A stretch of 64,000 bases of DNA. It comes from Speluncibacter jeojiensis. Its GTDB lineage: Bacteria; Actinomycetota; Actinomycetes; Mycobacteriales; Mycobacteriaceae. The notes under the pieces are model-generated. The model searched no databases. It saw nothing but the letters and a program-made list of their open reading frames with translations, and was not told where the DNA came from. The position numbers and the translations under genes are program-made. Below are positions 1 to 12,285 of this stretch, one piece after another. The DNA is taken from NCBI RefSeq assembly GCF_029589495.1, contig NZ_JAAIVF010000007.1, positions 124,001-188,000 of the forward strand. Reading direction: 5' to 3'. Each line of letters opens with the position of its first letter. Position 1 is the stretch's first letter.

Positions 1-294
1 CGGAGCGGCAGGGTCGGCCCCGTCCTCGGTGTGTTCCTGCGCGAGGCCGCGCCCCGCGTCGATGTTCAGCCGGAAGACTCCGGGGCGGTCCAGGCGCGAT
101 GAGTCGTCGCCGGGGTAGTTCTTGGTGACGATCGTCGCGAACGGTTGCGTTCGCTGCGGCATCACGCCGTCGGGCGCGTAGTAGAAGAAGCTGTCGCCCC
201 ACGCGAGCGCCGGGCTGCCGTCCCCGTCGGCCGCAGTCACCGCCAGCGCGCCGTCCCAGCCGGATACCAGAGTGATGATCGCGTCGATGTCCAC
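1..294 (-). CDS. DUF6194-like protein, 3' end cut by the window edge
   Basis: Reading the minus strand from a GTG at 294 gives an open frame of 98 codons that runs off the left edge. It contains a WGDSFFYYAPDG stretch followed by TQPFATIVTKNYPGDD and a LDRPGVFRLN stretch, which matches my recollection of the DUF6194 family, small actinobacterial proteins of unknown function. No stop was met, so the C-terminus lies outside the window. The gene diverges from the polyketide synthase, with about 145 bp between the two starts. The start is uncertain because codons upstream of the GTG remain open for a short distance. No function can be assigned. Confidence 0.6.
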   Translation of the reverse strand, partial: MDIDAIITLVSGWDGALAVTAADGDGSPALAWGDSFFYYAPDGVMPQRTQPFATIVTKNYPGDDSSRLDRPGVFRLNIDAGRGLAQEHTEDGADPAAP

Positions 295-385
295 GAGGTC
301 AAGCCTGTCATCGACTCGGCGGTTCCGCGCGCTGACCGCAGTGGCCCGGGTTACCAGAGCGCCGCTCGCGGGTGGCTCCGGCGGA

Positions 386-430
386 TACAATCGAACTTTC
401 CGCACCGGCACGGGGGGCTCTGGTTAGGAG
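386..430 (+). promoter_or_regulatory. Probable -10 element and ribosome binding site of the polyketide synthase gene
   Basis: TACAAT at 386-391 is a good match to an actinobacterial -10 box, but no convincing -35 lies at the usual distance. AGGAG at 426-430 stands nine bases before the TTG at 440 and supports that unusual start. Confidence 0.4.
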
Positions 431-439
431 CTGATCTCG

Positions 440-3400
440 TTGGCCGATCAGGCGAAGCTCCTCGACTACCTGAAGCGGGTCACCACGGAGCTCTACCAGG
501 TGAAAGCGCGGCTTCGCGAGGCCGAAGGTGCGACCCGCGAGCCGATCGCCGTCATCGGGATGGGGTGCCGGTATCCGGGCGGGGTGAAGTCGCCGCAGGA
601 TCTGTGGCAACTGATCGAATCGGGCTCGGACACCGTGACCGGATTCCCCGACGACCGGGGCTGGCCGCTGTCGAAACTCTACGACCCGAAGGCCGAGCAG
701 GCCGGTACGACCTACACGACCGCGGGCAGCTTCCTCGACGACCCGGCGGGATTCGATCCGCAGATCTTCGGCATCTCGCCCCGTGAAGCGCTGGCCATGG
801 ATCCCCAGCAGCGGCTGCTTCTCGAGACGAGCTGGGAGACCTTCGAGAGCGCGGGCCTGGACCCGCGGTCGGTGCGTGGCCGCCGGATCGGGGTCTTCAC
901 CGGACTGTCCGGCATCGACTACGGAACGCTGGCCGGCGGTGCACCGCCCGAAGATCTCGCCGGCTACTTCATCACCGGCAACGCCATGAGCGTCGCCTCC
1001 GGCCGTGTGGCCTACAGCTTCGGGCTGACCGGGCCGGCGATCACCGTCGACACGGCCTGCTCCTCGTCGCTGGTGTCGATCCACCTCGCCATGGCTGCGC
1101 TGCGCAGCGGCGAGTGCGAACTGGCGCTCGCGGGTGGGGCGACCGTCATGGCGACCCCGGGGGTGTTCGTCGAGTTCAGCCGCCAGCGCGGCCTGGCCAG
1201 GGACGGTCGGTGCAAGGCGTTCGCCGCCGCCGCGGACGGTACGGCCTGGGGCGAGGGCGCCGGCGTGATCGCGCTGGAACGCCTGTCCGATGCGCAGCGG
1301 AACGGGCGGCGCATCCTCGCCGTCATCCGGGGCAGCGCGGTGAACCAGGACGGCGCGAGCAACGGGCTGACCGCGCCGAACAGACAGGCTCAGGAACGCG
1401 TGATCCGGCAGGCACTGGCCAGTGCTGGATTGGGCCCGGCCGACGTCGACGCCGTCGAGGCGCACGGCACCGGCACCACGCTGGGCGATCCGATCGAGGC
1501 GTCCGCGTTGATCGCCTGCTACGGCCGCGATCGACCTGCGGGCCGGCCGTTGTGGCTCGGCTCGGTCAAGTCGAACCTCGGGCACACCCAGGCGGCCGCG
1601 GGGGTCGCGGGGGTGATCAAGATGATCACCGCGATGCGGTGCGGCGTGCTGCCGCAGACCCTGCACGTCGACCGCCCGACCCCCCACGTCGACTGGTCTG
1701 CCGGAGCGGTGTCCCTGCTCACCGAGAACCGGGAGTGGCCGCAGGTCGATCGGCCCCGCCGGGCCGCGGTCTCGTCGTTCGGCATCAGCGGCACCAACGC
1801 CCACCTCATTCTGGAACAGGCACCGCCGGTCGAACCTCGACCTGACGAAACTGTCGGCTCCCCGAGCGAAGTCGTGGCCTGGTTCGTCTCCGGCCAGACC
1901 GAGGCGGCATTGCGGGCTCAGGCGGAGCGGGTGCGCAAGTGCGCCGCAGACCACCCGGAACAGGCGCCGGCCGTGGTGGCCGAGGCGCTGCTGCGATCGC
2001 GAGCGACCCTCCCTCACCGCGCGGCCGTGATCGGTGATGAACCTCGAGGCCTGCTGGTCGGTCTCGATGCGCTCGGGCGGGGCGCTCCGGCGCCCAATGT
2101 GGTCGCCGGTGTGGCGGTGGAGACCGGGGACCGGCCTGTCTTCGTCTTTCCCGGCCAGGGCGCACAGTGGGTGGGCATGGCCGTGGACCTGCTGGACACG
2201 TCTGCGGAGTTCGCCGAGGGCGTGCGCGAAGTCGCCGGGGCGCTCGCTCCCCACACGAGCTTCTCCTTGCTCGACGTGCTTCGGGACCGCGACCCGGCTT
2301 CGCTGGATCGGGCCGATGTCGTCCAGCCCGCGCTGTTCGCGGTGATGGTCGGACTTGCGCGACTGTGGCGCGCCCATGGCGTCGAACCCGCCGCCGTCAT
2401 CGGGCACTCGCAGGGCGAGATCGCCGCCGCCTGTGTGGCAGGCGCCCTGAGCCTGCCCGATGCCGCGCTGGTCGTCGCGGCGCGGAGCAAAGTGATCGCC
2501 GCATCGGCGCGCCGCGGCGGTGGGATGGCCTCGGTGGCGTTGTCGGCCGACGACGTGCGGGAGACGATTCGACCCTGGGCGGGCGCCGTCGAGGTGGCGG
2601 CGATCAACGGGCCGTCCGCAACGGTGCTGTCCGGCCGTGCCGATGCGCTCGACGAGTTGGTCGAACGGTGGCAGCGTGACGGTGTCCAGGCCAAGCGGAT
2701 CGCCGTGGAGTACGCGTCGCATTGCGCGGACGTGTCGGTTCTGCGCAGGCCGATTCTGGACGTCCTCGCCTCGATCACGCCGCAGCGTTCGCGGATTCCG
2801 TTCTACTCGACGGTATCCGGCGGCGCGGTGGACGGCACCACCCTCGACGCGGACTACTGGTATCGGAACCTGCGCCGGCCGGTGCGGTTCGAGCAGGCGA
2901 CGAGGGCGCTGATCGCGGACGGGTATCGACTGTTCATCGAGTCGTGCAGCCATCCCGTCCTGACCGCTGCGCTCCAGGAGACCCTCGACTCGGCGGGCGT
3001 CACCGGCCACGTCAGCGGGACGCTGCGCCGTGATCGCGCCGACCTACGGCAGTTCACCACCGCGCTCGCGGAGGCTCGGGTACACGGACTGCACGTCGCG
3101 TGGGATCGGGTCGGCTGGGCCCGACACGAGGACGGGCAGCCGTGGGTCGACCTGCCCACGTATGCCTTTCAGCATCGACGCTTCTGGTTGGACGAGTCCG
3201 AGTCGCCGGGTGACGCCGCGTCGACCGGTATGGATCCGGGCGGACACCCGATGCTCGCCGCATCGGTCGAACTCGGCGAGGGCCGGGGCATCGTCTTCAC
3301 GGGTCTGCTCTCACCGGAGCGGCTTCCGTGGTTGCGCGACCATGCCGTGGACAGCACCGTGCTGTTGCCCGGGACGGCGTTCGTGGAACTCGCGCTCCAC

Positions 3401-6400
3401 GCGGGCAATCGCGTCGGCTGCGGGCAGCTCGAGGACCTCGCCATCGAGACGCCATTGGTGATCCCCGTCGAGGGCGAGGTCGCCCTGCAGGTGAGTGCAC
3501 TGGCCGACGGTGACGCCGGGAAGGCCACGGTGACGGTGCACTCCCGGCCCGCCGACGCCTCGCCGGAGACGCCGTGGACCCGGCACGCCACCGGGACACT
3601 GTCCGCGGCAGCGGATTTCGTCGAGCCGTCGCAGCAGCGGTGGCCGCCGACGGAGGCCACGTCGATCGACACCCGGGGACTGTACGAACAGCTCGACCAG
3701 GCCGGCTACGGGTACGGGCCGACCTTCCGCGGCCTGCGGGCGGCATGGCGCCGCGACGACGAGTTGTACGGCGAGGTGCGGCTGCGCGGTGAGGACCCGG
3801 CCGCAGCGGTCGTGGGGTACGGGATCCACCCGGCGCTGCTCGATGCGGCACTGCATCTGATAGCACTGGGATCGACCGACGCCGGTGCCGGTGGGATCCG
3901 GTTGCCGTTCGCCTGGGGCCGGGTGCAACTGCATGCGGTCGGCGCGACGAGTCTGCGCGTCCGCATCACCCCGATCGGTCCGGAGCGATGCCGGATAGTT
4001 GCATACGACGCGGACGGACGTCCGGTGCTGACCTCGGATTCGTTGACGCTGAGGGAGATCGGCGACACACACCTGTCCGCCGCGGGTCCGGCCGGCAGCC
4101 TCTACCGCGTGGACTGGATACCGATCGGTGTGTCCGGAGTGGGAACGGTCGACCTCTTACCGCTCACCGAGGCACTCGCCGGAGCCGACCCCACCGGTCA
4201 CATCCTGTGGTTGTCCGGTGAGCCGGGCGAGGCATCGGACGTCCCGACCCGGGCGCACGCCGCCGCGGAGACGACATTGCGGGCGGTGCAGTCCTGGCTG
4301 GGTGACGATCGCCTGGCGGAAACCCGGTTGCTGGTGACGACCCGACTCGGGGTCGCGGTCCGCGACGACGAACCGATGGACGACGTGTCCGCTGCCGCGG
4401 TATGGGGTCTGATCGGTGCCGTGCAGCACGAGCACCCGGACCGCATCACGCTGGTGGACCTGGATGCGACAGTCGGGGTGTCCGTCGATTCCGGGCTGTT
4501 GTCGGCGGCGTTGTCGGGCAACGAGCCTCAACTGGCGATCCGCGACGGCGTGCTGCTGGCCCCCACGCTCGTCCCGGCGCCGGAACCCTCGGACAGCGCA
4601 CCGGCTCACTTCGACCCGATCGGCACGGTGTTGATCACCGGCGGCACGGGGACGATCGGCAGACTGATCGCCCACCATCTCGTCGCCACGCACGGGGTCC
4701 GCCGACTGGTGTTGACCGGCAGACACGAACTCGATGGCGACGACGAAGCCGAACTGAGGGCCGAGCTCACCGAGGCGGGGGCCGAGATCGCAACTGTCGC
4801 CGCCTGTGACGTGGCCGACCGCTCGGCGGTGGCCACCCTGCTCGCGGGTATCCCCGACCTGTCCGGCGTGGTCCATGCGGCCGGGGTGCTCGACGATGTG
4901 ACCGCCGCCAACATGCGCCCGGAGCAGTTGCACGCCGTGCTCCGACCCAAGGTGGACGGCGCCTGGAATCTCCACGAGCTCACCCGGAATCGAGATCTTT
5001 CGGCGTTTGTGTTGTTCTCCTCCGCGGCGGGCGTGCTCGGCGGCGCCGGACAGTCGAACTATGCGGCGGCGAACGTCGTACTCGATGCACTCGCGCAGCA
5101 TCGCCGCCTCCGCGGACTGCCGGCGATCTCGATGGCCTGGGGATTGTGGGACAGGCCCAGCGGGATGACCTCCCACCTGAACTCGGACGACCTCGACCGC
5201 CTGCGGCGCAGCGGAATCGACACGATCGGTCAGGAGTCGGGTCTGGCACTGTTCGACTCGGCGCTCAAGGTGAACCGTCCGCTGATCGTGCCGCTGCGAC
5301 TCTCGGCCCGCACGGCTCGATCCGACGCCGACTCGACACCGCCGATCCTGCGCCGAGTGCTCGGACTGCGCCGTCGCCACGCCGCGGCGGCCGATTCACC
5401 CACCGGCCTGGCCGAGGAGTTGCGGGCGTTGGATCCCGATGTCCGGCACGGCAGAATGCTGGATCTCGTCACGACGCACGTGGCGGCCGTGCTCGGTCAC
5501 GAGGGTAAAGAGGCGATCGACCCGGAGCGAGCCTTCAAGCAACTCGGCTTCGACTCGCTGACCGCCGTGCAGTTGCGCAATCAGCTGGCCACGGCCACCG
5601 GCGTCAGCCTCCCGGCGACCCTGGTCTTCGACCATCCGACCGCCGGCGCGCTCGCCCGGGAACTCGCGGCGCGCGTGCTCGGTGGCAGTTCTGTCGCGCA
5701 ACCGGCGCCGCCGGTGCGCACCGGCCGCCGCGACGACCCGATCGTCATCGTCGGAATGGCCTGCCGATATCCGGGCCGGGTGTACAGCCCGGATGACCTG
5801 TGGCAGTTGGTCTGCGACGGCCGTAACGTCGCGGGTGCCTATCCCGAGAACCGGGGCTGGGACCTCGGCGAGGTGTACGACCCCGACCCGAGCCGTGCGG
5901 GGACGACGTACATGCGCGAGGGCGGGTTCCTCTACGACGCAGACGAATTCGATGCCGAGTTCTTCGGGATCAGCCCGCGCGAAGCGGTAGCGATGGACCC
6001 GCAGCACCGCCTGCTCCTCGAGAGCGCCTGGGAAGCGCTCGAACGGGTAGGGGTGCAGCCGGATTCACCCGACCTCGTCGACACCGGCGTGTACATCGGC
6101 ATGATGGGCGGCGACTACGGCTTCCAGCTGATGAGTCGGCGGAACGTCGATGCTGAGGGCTATCTGATGACCGGGACCAGCAACAGTGTGGCCTCCGGAC
6201 GGATCTCGTACTCTCTCGGCTTCACGGGGCCGGCGGTCACCGTCGACACGGCGTGCTCGTCGTCGCTGGTGGCGATGCATCTCGCGGCGCGGGCGCTGCG
6301 CGACGGCGAATGCACGCTGGCGCTGGCCGGCGGCGCGACGGTGATGTCGACGCCCGGGATACTGGTCGAGTTCAGCCGCCAACGCGGGCTCGCCGCGGAC

Positions 6401-9400
6401 GGGCGGTGCAAGCCGTTCTCCGACCGGGCGGACGGCACCGGACTCGGCGAGGGCGCGGGCATGGTGGTGCTCGAGAGACTGAGCGACGCCGAACGCAACG
6501 GTCACCGGGTGCTGGCGATCATCCGCGGGTCGGCGGTCAATCAGGACGGTGCATCGAACGGGATCACCGCGCCGAACGGCCCCTCCCAGGAACGGGTCAT
6601 CCGACAGGCGTTGGCAGATGCGTCGCTCGGCCCCGCCGACATCGACGCCGTCGAGGCACACGGCACCGGGACGACGCTCGGCGATCCGATCGAGGCGCAG
6701 GCCCTGCTCGCCGTCTACGGGCAGGACCGGGTCGGTCAACCGCTGTGGCTCGGTTCGGTCAAGTCGAACCTCGGTCACACCCAGGGGGCGGCGGGAGTCG
6801 CCGGAGTCATCAAGATGGTGATGGCGATGCGGCACGGGATATTGCCCGCGAGCCTGCACGGCGACGCCCCCACCCGACACGTCGACTGGACGGCGGGTGA
6901 GGTCTCGCTGCTCGCCGAATCGGTCGCGTGGCCGCAGACGGGACGGCCTCGCCGCGTGGGCGTCTCGTCGTTCGGTATCAGCGGTACGAACGTGCACATG
7001 ATCCTGGAACAGGCGCCTGACGCTCCCGCGCCGGAGGTGACGCAGCCAGCGTCCCGGTCCCCGTTGGTCTGGGTGATCTCCGGAAAGTCCGATGATGCGC
7101 TGCGTGCGCAGGCGGCGCGACTCGTCGGCTTCGTCGACCGGGCTGAGACCGAACTCCCTGATCCGGCCGATCTCGCCTACTCGCTGGCCACCGGTCGAAC
7201 CGCATTCGCCCACCGCGCCGCGGTGATCGGGCGGACCGCTGGAGATCTGCGCGAGGGACTGGCCCGCATCGCCGCGGGACGGGCGGGTGGAAACGTCGTC
7301 GCCGGGACGAGCGTCCGGGGCAAGACCGCCTTCATGTTCACCGGCCAGGGGGCGCAGCGGATCGGGATGTGCCGCGGGCTCTACGCCACCTTCCCGGTCT
7401 TCGCGAACGCGCTGGACGAGGTCTGTGCGGCACTCGACGATCATGTGGAAATTCCTGTGCAGCAGGTGCTCTGGGGTGAGGAGGCGGATCATGGGAAGCT
7501 GGACAGCACCGAATTCACCCAGCCGGCGTTGTTCGCCGTCGAGGTCGCGCTGTACCGGCTGCTGCGGGATTGGGGCATCACCCCCGACTTCCTGATCGGT
7601 CATTCCATCGGGGAGCTGACCGCAGCGTACGTCGCGGGAGTGTTCAGCCTGCCCGACGCCGCCGCACTGGTGGCCGAGCGCGGCCGATTGATGGAGTCGA
7701 CAGAGCCGGGTTTGATGATCGCGGTCCGGGCTCGCGCGGAGGATGTCATGGCACGGGTCGGCGGGGGTGTCGATCTCGCGGCGGTCAACGGTGCCGAGGC
7801 GGTGGTCCTGGCGGGCGCCGCACCGGACGTTCGCGTTGCGGTCGACACGTTGGCCGCCGCCGGGCTCAAGACGACGAGCCTACGGGTCGAGCGGGCCTTC
7901 CACTCGGTGCTGATGGACCCGGTCCTCGACCGGTTCACCGATGTCGTGTCGAGACTGAGCACACGGCCGCAGACGATTCCGATCGTCTCCGACGTCACCG
8001 GACGCCTCGCCACCGACGACGAGCTCGGGTCGCCGGACTATTGGGCGCGGCACCTGCGGCAACCGGTGCGCTTCCATGAGGGAATGTGTGCGCTGGACGA
8101 ACTCGGCGTCACCCACTGTGTCGAAGTCGGCCCGGGGGCGGGCCTGGCCGCGCTGGCCGCCGAAGTGGTCCCGAACGCGATTCCGACGCTGCCCGGACGC
8201 GGCGACGAGGCGCAGGGGATCGCCGAGGCGATCGCCGCCGCCCACGTGCAGGGCATCACGATCGACTGGGAACGGGTCCTGCCCGGTCGGCAGCGAGTGG
8301 AACTGCCCACCTATGCATTTCAGCGACGTTCCTTCTGGCCGTCCGCGTCGGCGCGCAACCTCGGCGACCCGACCGAACTCGGGCTGTCCCCGTCGGATCA
8401 TCCGCTGCTCGGTGCGGCGGTGACCCTCGACGACGACGCGACGCTGTTCACCGGACAGCTCTCACTGCAACGGGATCCGTGGCTGGTACGGACACCTGTC
8501 GACGACGACAGGACGCCGGCCGGCGAGGCGAAGGCGGTGTTGCCGACGGTGCCGGTCGAACTCACCCTGTACGTCGCGCACCACGTCGGGCTCGACCACA
8601 TCGACGAACTCACACTGCACAATCCGCTGATGCTCTCGTCGTCGGGATTGGCGTCGGTCCGGGTGCTGGTGTCACCTTTCGGCACCAATGGCGTTCGGAC
8701 GGTGACCATCTCGTCGAATGTCGGCGAGGACGACGTCTCGGCCGATTGGGTTCGGAACGCCTCGGCGACGATTGACGACGTCGTGGGACCCGTTGTCGGG
8801 GCACGGTACGAGGATGCGGGGGACGGGGTGGCCGCGGTACGCGTGGGGGACGGGACCGACACAAGTGGCTACGGCCTGCATCCTGCGCTGTTGCAGTCGG
8901 CGCTCGAACCCATCCTCGGTTGGGGCGGTTGGCCGCTGACCTGGTCGGGAATTCGCCTTGTCACCGCCGGCGCCGAGTCGTTGTCGGTGCGGTTCGCCGC
9001 CGGTGAGGACGGGGCGCATCGTATCGTCGCCCTCGGCCCCGACGGCGCGGCGGTGCTGACCGTCGATGCGCTGCAAGTGGTTTCGAAGGCCGTCGACGGC
9101 GGCGGTGCCGAACGTGCGGCGCAGCGTCTGTACCGGCCGGGTTGGGTCCGGGTCGAGACAGACTCGGATGCGACGATCGGCGGCCCGGTCCAACTGCTCG
9201 AGTGCGAGGTGGACGGTCGCAACGGCCCGGAGACGACCCACGAACTGTGCGCGCGGGTACTGCGTCGCCTGCAGGAATGGCTCGGCGACGACGGCGTCGG
9301 CGACAGCACCCTCGTGATCGTGACCCACGATGCGATGGAAGTCGACGACGGCGACCGCAGGGGCCGCGCCGACCTCGCCGCCGCCGCGGTGTGGGGTCTG

Positions 9401-10897
9401 GTGGGTTCCGCGCAGAACGAGAACCCGGGCCGGTTCGTGCTTCTCGACCTCGACGACAAGTCGGACGTCGAGGTCGCGATTGCGTCGGCCCGGGCGAGCG
9501 GGGAGCCGCAGGTCGCGGTTCGGGACGGCGTCGTGTTCGCACCTCGGGTGCGGCGGACGCATGTCGACGCCGATGCCGACTCGCCGCTCGATCCGCAGGG
9601 CACCGTGCTGGTCACCGGCGGCACCGGTGCCGTGGGATCGTTGGTGGCCCGGCACCTGGTCGCCGAGCACAGGGTCCGACATCTGCTGCTGGTGAGCCGG
9701 CGCGGACCCGCCGCCGAGGGGTGCGACGAACTCTGCCGTGACCTGAGCGCCGTGGGGGCCGAGGTGAGCGTCGTCGCCTGTGATCTTGCCGTCGAGGCCG
9801 CGGTCGCGGAGATGCTCGCGCAGATTCCGCCGGAGCACCCCTTGACGGCGGTGATCCACGCAGCCGGCGTGGTCGACGACGCGACCCTGGAATCGCTGAC
9901 CCCCGAACGGTTCGACGAGGTGTTGCGACCGAAGGTCGACGCGGCCGGGCACCTGCACCGGCTGACGGCGGGACTCGACCTGAGATCGTTCGTCCTGTTC
10001 TCCTCGATCGCAGGCATCATCGGGTCTCCGGGACAGGCGAACTACGCGGCAGCGAACACGTTCCTCGACGCGCTCGCCCGCCACCGCGACACCCTCGGGC
10101 TGCCCGCATGCTCTATCGCATGGGGGATGTGGGCCACACCGAGCACCATGACGGACAAGCTCGGCGCGGCCGATCTGACCAGGATCCGTCGCAGCGGAAT
10201 GATCCCGTTGACCACCGCCGACGCACTGACGCTGTTCGATGCCGCGCTGAGTGCCCACGTACCGAACGTGGTCGCCGCTCGCTTCGACAGCGCGGGTGCG
10301 GTCGAACCTTACGTCCCGGCACCGCTGCGCGGCCTGATCCGGACTTCGCGCTCGCGTGCCGCGGACCCGTCCGCGATGGGACGAAACGGGTCCGGGCCGC
10401 AGGATTGGGCGCAGCGTCTCGCGGGTCTGTCGATTCCCGAACAGCGGCATCTCATGCTCGAAATGGTGCGGGGCGGGGCCGCGACGGTACTCGGCTACGA
10501 CGCGGCGGATTCGGTCGAGCCCGACCGGGCGTTCAAGGAACTCGGCTTCGACTCGCTGGCCGCGGTGGCACTGCGCAACCAACTCGGTGCCGCCACCGGG
10601 CTGCGTCTGCCGCCGACCATGGTGTTCGACCATCCGAGCCCGCGTGCCGTCGCCGAATTCCTACGCGCCGAGCTCGTTCCGGATCCGGTATCGGTCGCCC
10701 ACGCCGACATCGATCGTCTCGGCACCACCCTTGCGGAGTTGGGAGACGACGGCGAGGCCCGGGCGGAGATCGCACAGCGACTGGCGAGCCTGTTCACGCA
10801 GGTCGGCGCGGCCGGCGGAACGCAGGACGGCGCGGTCGACCGGATCGACGCGGCGAGCGGCGACGAGATCCTCGACATCATCGACCGCGGCATGTGA
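440..10897 (+). CDS. Bimodular type I modular polyketide synthase, internal subunit
   Basis: This 3485-residue protein has two complete extension modules: docking coiled coil (1-30), KS1 (about 34-458), AT1, DH1, KR1, ACP1, then KS2 (from about 1766), AT2, DH2, KR2, ACP2 and a C-terminal docking tail. Both ketosynthases keep the Cys-His-His triad (C207/H342/H382 and C1939/H2074/H2113). AT1 has S657 in GHSQGE and the YASH motif at 758-761, predicting methylmalonyl-CoA. AT2 has S2389 in GHSIGE and RAFH at 2485-2488, predicting malonyl-CoA. DH1 keeps H968 and D1135. DH2 has lost both catalytic residues (Q2819 replaces Asp). Both ketoreductases keep the GGTG motif and catalytic Tyr (Y1541, Y3202) and an LDD/VDD B-type signature. 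Phosphopantetheine serines are S1706 and S3372 in GFDSL. There is no loading domain and no thioesterase, so it should pass a chain between partner subunits. TTG start with AGGAG. Confidence 0.95.
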   Translation: MADQAKLLDYLKRVTTELYQVKARLREAEGATREPIAVIGMGCRYPGGVKSPQDLWQLIESGSDTVTGFPDDRGWPLSKLYDPKAEQAGTTYTTAGSFLDDPAGFDPQIFGISPREALAMDPQQRLLLETSWETFESAGLDPRSVRGRRIGVFTGLSGIDYGTLAGGAPPEDLAGYFITGNAMSVASGRVAYSFGLTGPAITVDTACSSSLVSIHLAMAALRSGECELALAGGATVMATPGVFVEFSRQRGLARDGRCKAFAAAADGTAWGEGAGVIALERLSDAQRNGRRILAVIRGSAVNQDGASNGLTAPNRQAQERVIRQALASAGLGPADVDAVEAHGTGTTLGDPIEASALIACYGRDRPAGRPLWLGSVKSNLGHTQAAAGVAGVIKMITAMRCGVLPQTLHVDRPTPHVDWSAGAVSLLTENREWPQVDRPRRAAVSSFGISGTNAHLILEQAPPVEPRPDETVGSPSEVVAWFVSGQTEAALRAQAERVRKCAADHPEQAPAVVAEALLRSRATLPHRAAVIGDEPRGLLVGLDALGRGAPAPNVVAGVAVETGDRPVFVFPGQGAQWVGMAVDLLDTSAEFAEGVREVAGALAPHTSFSLLDVLRDRDPASLDRADVVQPALFAVMVGLARLWRAHGVEPAAVIGHSQGEIAAACVAGALSLPDAALVVAARSKVIAASARRGGGMASVALSADDVRETIRPWAGAVEVAAINGPSATVLSGRADALDELVERWQRDGVQAKRIAVEYASHCADVSVLRRPILDVLASITPQRSRIPFYSTVSGGAVDGTTLDADYWYRNLRRPVRFEQATRALIADGYRLFIESCSHPVLTAALQETLDSAGVTGHVSGTLRRDRADLRQFTTALAEARVHGLHVAWDRVGWARHEDGQPWVDLPTYAFQHRRFWLDESESPGDAASTGMDPGGHPMLAASVELGEGRGIVFTGLLSPERLPWLRDHAVDSTVLLPGTAFVELALHAGNRVGCGQLEDLAIETPLVIPVEGEVALQVSALADGDAGKATVTVHSRPADASPETPWTRHATGTLSAAADFVEPSQQRWPPTEATSIDTRGLYEQLDQAGYGYGPTFRGLRAAWRRDDELYGEVRLRGEDPAAAVVGYGIHPALLDAALHLIALGSTDAGAGGIRLPFAWGRVQLHAVGATSLRVRITPIGPERCRIVAYDADGRPVLTSDSLTLREIGDTHLSAAGPAGSLYRVDWIPIGVSGVGTVDLLPLTEALAGADPTGHILWLSGEPGEASDVPTRAHAAAETTLRAVQSWLGDDRLAETRLLVTTRLGVAVRDDEPMDDVSAAAVWGLIGAVQHEHPDRITLVDLDATVGVSVDSGLLSAALSGNEPQLAIRDGVLLAPTLVPAPEPSDSAPAHFDPIGTVLITGGTGTIGRLIAHHLVATHGVRRLVLTGRHELDGDDEAELRAELTEAGAEIATVAACDVADRSAVATLLAGIPDLSGVVHAAGVLDDVTAANMRPEQLHAVLRPKVDGAWNLHELTRNRDLSAFVLFSSAAGVLGGAGQSNYAAANVVLDALAQHRRLRGLPAISMAWGLWDRPSGMTSHLNSDDLDRLRRSGIDTIGQESGLALFDSALKVNRPLIVPLRLSARTARSDADSTPPILRRVLGLRRRHAAAADSPTGLAEELRALDPDVRHGRMLDLVTTHVAAVLGHEGKEAIDPERAFKQLGFDSLTAVQLRNQLATATGVSLPATLVFDHPTAGALARELAARVLGGSSVAQPAPPVRTGRRDDPIVIVGMACRYPGRVYSPDDLWQLVCDGRNVAGAYPENRGWDLGEVYDPDPSRAGTTYMREGGFLYDADEFDAEFFGISPREAVAMDPQHRLLLESAWEALERVGVQPDSPDLVDTGVYIGMMGGDYGFQLMSRRNVDAEGYLMTGTSNSVASGRISYSLGFTGPAVTVDTACSSSLVAMHLAARALRDGECTLALAGGATVMSTPGILVEFSRQRGLAADGRCKPFSDRADGTGLGEGAGMVVLERLSDAERNGHRVLAIIRGSAVNQDGASNGITAPNGPSQERVIRQALADASLGPADIDAVEAHGTGTTLGDPIEAQALLAVYGQDRVGQPLWLGSVKSNLGHTQGAAGVAGVIKMVMAMRHGILPASLHGDAPTRHVDWTAGEVSLLAESVAWPQTGRPRRVGVSSFGISGTNVHMILEQAPDAPAPEVTQPASRSPLVWVISGKSDDALRAQAARLVGFVDRAETELPDPADLAYSLATGRTAFAHRAAVIGRTAGDLREGLARIAAGRAGGNVVAGTSVRGKTAFMFTGQGAQRIGMCRGLYATFPVFANALDEVCAALDDHVEIPVQQVLWGEEADHGKLDSTEFTQPALFAVEVALYRLLRDWGITPDFLIGHSIGELTAAYVAGVFSLPDAAALVAERGRLMESTEPGLMIAVRARAEDVMARVGGGVDLAAVNGAEAVVLAGAAPDVRVAVDTLAAAGLKTTSLRVERAFHSVLMDPVLDRFTDVVSRLSTRPQTIPIVSDVTGRLATDDELGSPDYWARHLRQPVRFHEGMCALDELGVTHCVEVGPGAGLAALAAEVVPNAIPTLPGRGDEAQGIAEAIAAAHVQGITIDWERVLPGRQRVELPTYAFQRRSFWPSASARNLGDPTELGLSPSDHPLLGAAVTLDDDATLFTGQLSLQRDPWLVRTPVDDDRTPAGEAKAVLPTVPVELTLYVAHHVGLDHIDELTLHNPLMLSSSGLASVRVLVSPFGTNGVRTVTISSNVGEDDVSADWVRNASATIDDVVGPVVGARYEDAGDGVAAVRVGDGTDTSGYGLHPALLQSALEPILGWGGWPLTWSGIRLVTAGAESLSVRFAAGEDGAHRIVALGPDGAAVLTVDALQVVSKAVDGGGAERAAQRLYRPGWVRVETDSDATIGGPVQLLECEVDGRNGPETTHELCARVLRRLQEWLGDDGVGDSTLVIVTHDAMEVDDGDRRGRADLAAAAVWGLVGSAQNENPGRFVLLDLDDKSDVEVAIASARASGEPQVAVRDGVVFAPRVRRTHVDADADSPLDPQGTVLVTGGTGAVGSLVARHLVAEHRVRHLLLVSRRGPAAEGCDELCRDLSAVGAEVSVVACDLAVEAAVAEMLAQIPPEHPLTAVIHAAGVVDDATLESLTPERFDEVLRPKVDAAGHLHRLTAGLDLRSFVLFSSIAGIIGSPGQANYAAANTFLDALARHRDTLGLPACSIAWGMWATPSTMTDKLGAADLTRIRRSGMIPLTTADALTLFDAALSAHVPNVVAARFDSAGAVEPYVPAPLRGLIRTSRSRAADPSAMGRNGSGPQDWAQRLAGLSIPEQRHLMLEMVRGGAATVLGYDAADSVEPDRAFKELGFDSLAAVALRNQLGAATGLRLPPTMVFDHPSPRAVAEFLRAELVPDPVSVAHADIDRLGTTLAELGDDGEARAEIAQRLASLFTQVGAAGGTQDGAVDRIDAASGDEILDIIDRGM

Positions 10898-10910
10898 GGA
10901 ACCCGGCTGT

Positions 10911-11975
10911 TCATCCGCCGTCAGCCGGCGAGGCGACGCGACCCTGCAGCTGTGCGACCACGTCGGCCATCAGGTGGTCGTGGTCAGGATTGTCCGGCAG
11001 CGCCAGCGTGACCCCGACCGACATGCCGGACGAAGCCACCGGGGCGAGCCGACCGCGGATCACCTCGGCGAGGGTGTCGTAGCGGGCCGTCGGCACGATC
11101 GCGCCGAGCACCTCGTCGGTGACGACCGAGCCCAACCGGTCCCAGGCGTCGCGGCGCACCAGTTCGGCCAGCTCCGGCTGCAGGTCGGGGAAACCGTTCC
11201 GGCACAGCGCGTCTCGATAAGCTGGGGTCGAGTAGAGGAAGGCGAACAGCCGTCGTCGCCGTTCCCGCTCCGCGGCGACGTCCGCGTCGGTCGCGCCGGT
11301 GATCACCTGCAGCCCGGCGACGATGTCGAAGCCGTCCAGGGATCGGCCGGCCGCCGACGCTCCGGGGGCAAGCGCGGGAAGACACTCGTCGGTGAGATAG
11401 CGCGCATCGGAATTGGTTGGGTGCGTGACGAGTCCGTCGGCCGTCTCGCCCGCGACACCGCACATACGAGGTCCGACCGCGCCGAGGTAGATCGGCGGGA
11501 CCGGGGTTTCGGTATCGGGTCCAGGGTTGAAGTACGGCTGCATGCGGGTGAACCGGTACTGATCTCCTCGGTACGCATGCAGTTCACCGGTGCGGAAGGT
11601 GTCGAACGCCGCGCGGACCACACCGACGTAGTCGCGCATGCGGGCCGCCGGCGCAGACCAGGGCATCGCATAGCGGTCTTCGATGTTCTGCCGGATCTGG
11701 CTGCCGAGCCCGAGGTGGAACCGCCCCCTCGACAGCTTCGACAGGTCCCACGCCGTGTACGCGGTCAGCAGGGGACTGCGCACGAACGCCAGCGCCACCG
11801 AGGTGCGGACGACGATCCGCTCGGTCGCCTGCAAGGCGAGCAGGGCGAGCAGGAACGGGTCGTGCACGGTCTCCGAGACGTGCAGCCCGTCGTACCCGGC
11901 GGCCTCCGCGCGGCGCGCGAACCCCGCGACCGCGCCGGGGTCGATGGCGGCGTCCGTTCCGGTGTAGACCTTCAT
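10911..11975 (-). CDS. F420-dependent LLM-class oxidoreductase (TIGR03617-like)
   Basis: The 354-residue product is a luciferase-like monooxygenase-fold enzyme, recognised from MKVYTG near the start, GYDGLHVSE, RTSVALAFVRSPL, LSRGRFHLGLGSQ and PIYLGAVGPRM. Members of this class usually use reduced cofactor F420 or FMN; the substrate is unknown. I chose the ATG at 11975 because homologues begin at MKVY; an open frame continues about 50 codons upstream but looks non-coding. The gene is convergent with the polyketide synthase, only 13 bp separating the two stop codons, so a tailoring role is possible but not shown. An inverted repeat lies about 115 bp upstream of the start. Confidence 0.85.
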   Translation of the reverse strand: MKVYTGTDAAIDPGAVAGFARRAEAAGYDGLHVSETVHDPFLLALLALQATERIVVRTSVALAFVRSPLLTAYTAWDLSKLSRGRFHLGLGSQIRQNIEDRYAMPWSAPAARMRDYVGVVRAAFDTFRTGELHAYRGDQYRFTRMQPYFNPGPDTETPVPPIYLGAVGPRMCGVAGETADGLVTHPTNSDARYLTDECLPALAPGASAAGRSLDGFDIVAGLQVITGATDADVAAERERRRRLFAFLYSTPAYRDALCRNGFPDLQPELAELVRRDAWDRLGSVVTDEVLGAIVPTARYDTLAEVIRGRLAPVASSGMSVGVTLALPDNPDHDHLMADVVAQLQGRVASPADGG

Positions 11976-12088
11976 CGGTCCGTTGTACCCGGTGACGGCC
12001 ACCGTCGTCGCGGCCCGCTCGGCCTGGTGGACGACCGGCATGGCGACGGCGGGGATGGTGTCTCGCTCGGCTGGAAATGTTCGCAGAG

Positions 12089-12112
12089 TTGGAACCTTCC
12101 GCACACTTCCAA
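12089..12112. promoter_or_regulatory. Operator-like inverted repeat upstream of the LLM oxidoreductase
   Basis: TTGGAA at 12089-12094 and TTCCAA at 12107-12112 form a perfect six-base inverted repeat; one more base on each side nearly matches. The layout resembles TetR-family operators. It lies upstream of the gene starting at 11975. A similar but longer repeat is at 35686-35720. Confidence 0.35.
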
Positions 12113-12185
12113 TTCTCGCGTGGCGGCGAGACATGCAGTCCGCCGGCGTCAGGAACGCCGCTCGTAGCCGGTGCAGCGATCCCGC

Positions 12186-12204
12186 TAAGGTAAGGCGAAC
12201 CTAA
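12186..12204 (+). promoter_or_regulatory. Iron box (DtxR/IdeR-type operator)
   Basis: TAAGGTAAGGCGAACCTAA agrees at 16 of 19 positions with the DtxR/IdeR consensus TTAGGTTAGSCTAACCTAA. A -10-like TAGCTT follows at 12213-12218, so the box would cover the -35 region and fit iron-dependent repression. The nearest downstream start is the 36-residue peptide at 12286; the divergent oxidoreductase starts about 210 bp away on the other side. Confidence 0.75.
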
Positions 12205-12285
12205 AGCTGTGGTAGCTTCCCTCCGTCAAATCTTGAGTCTCGTCGAAGTGCCGTCAGGTTCTTCGCATCACGAAGGAGCACCACC

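Noticed and set aside
308-3010. A 900-codon open frame antisense to the polyketide synthase
   Set aside because: It is a GC-driven shadow: Arg/Gly/Pro-rich, without recognisable domains, and opposite catalytic motifs of the real gene.
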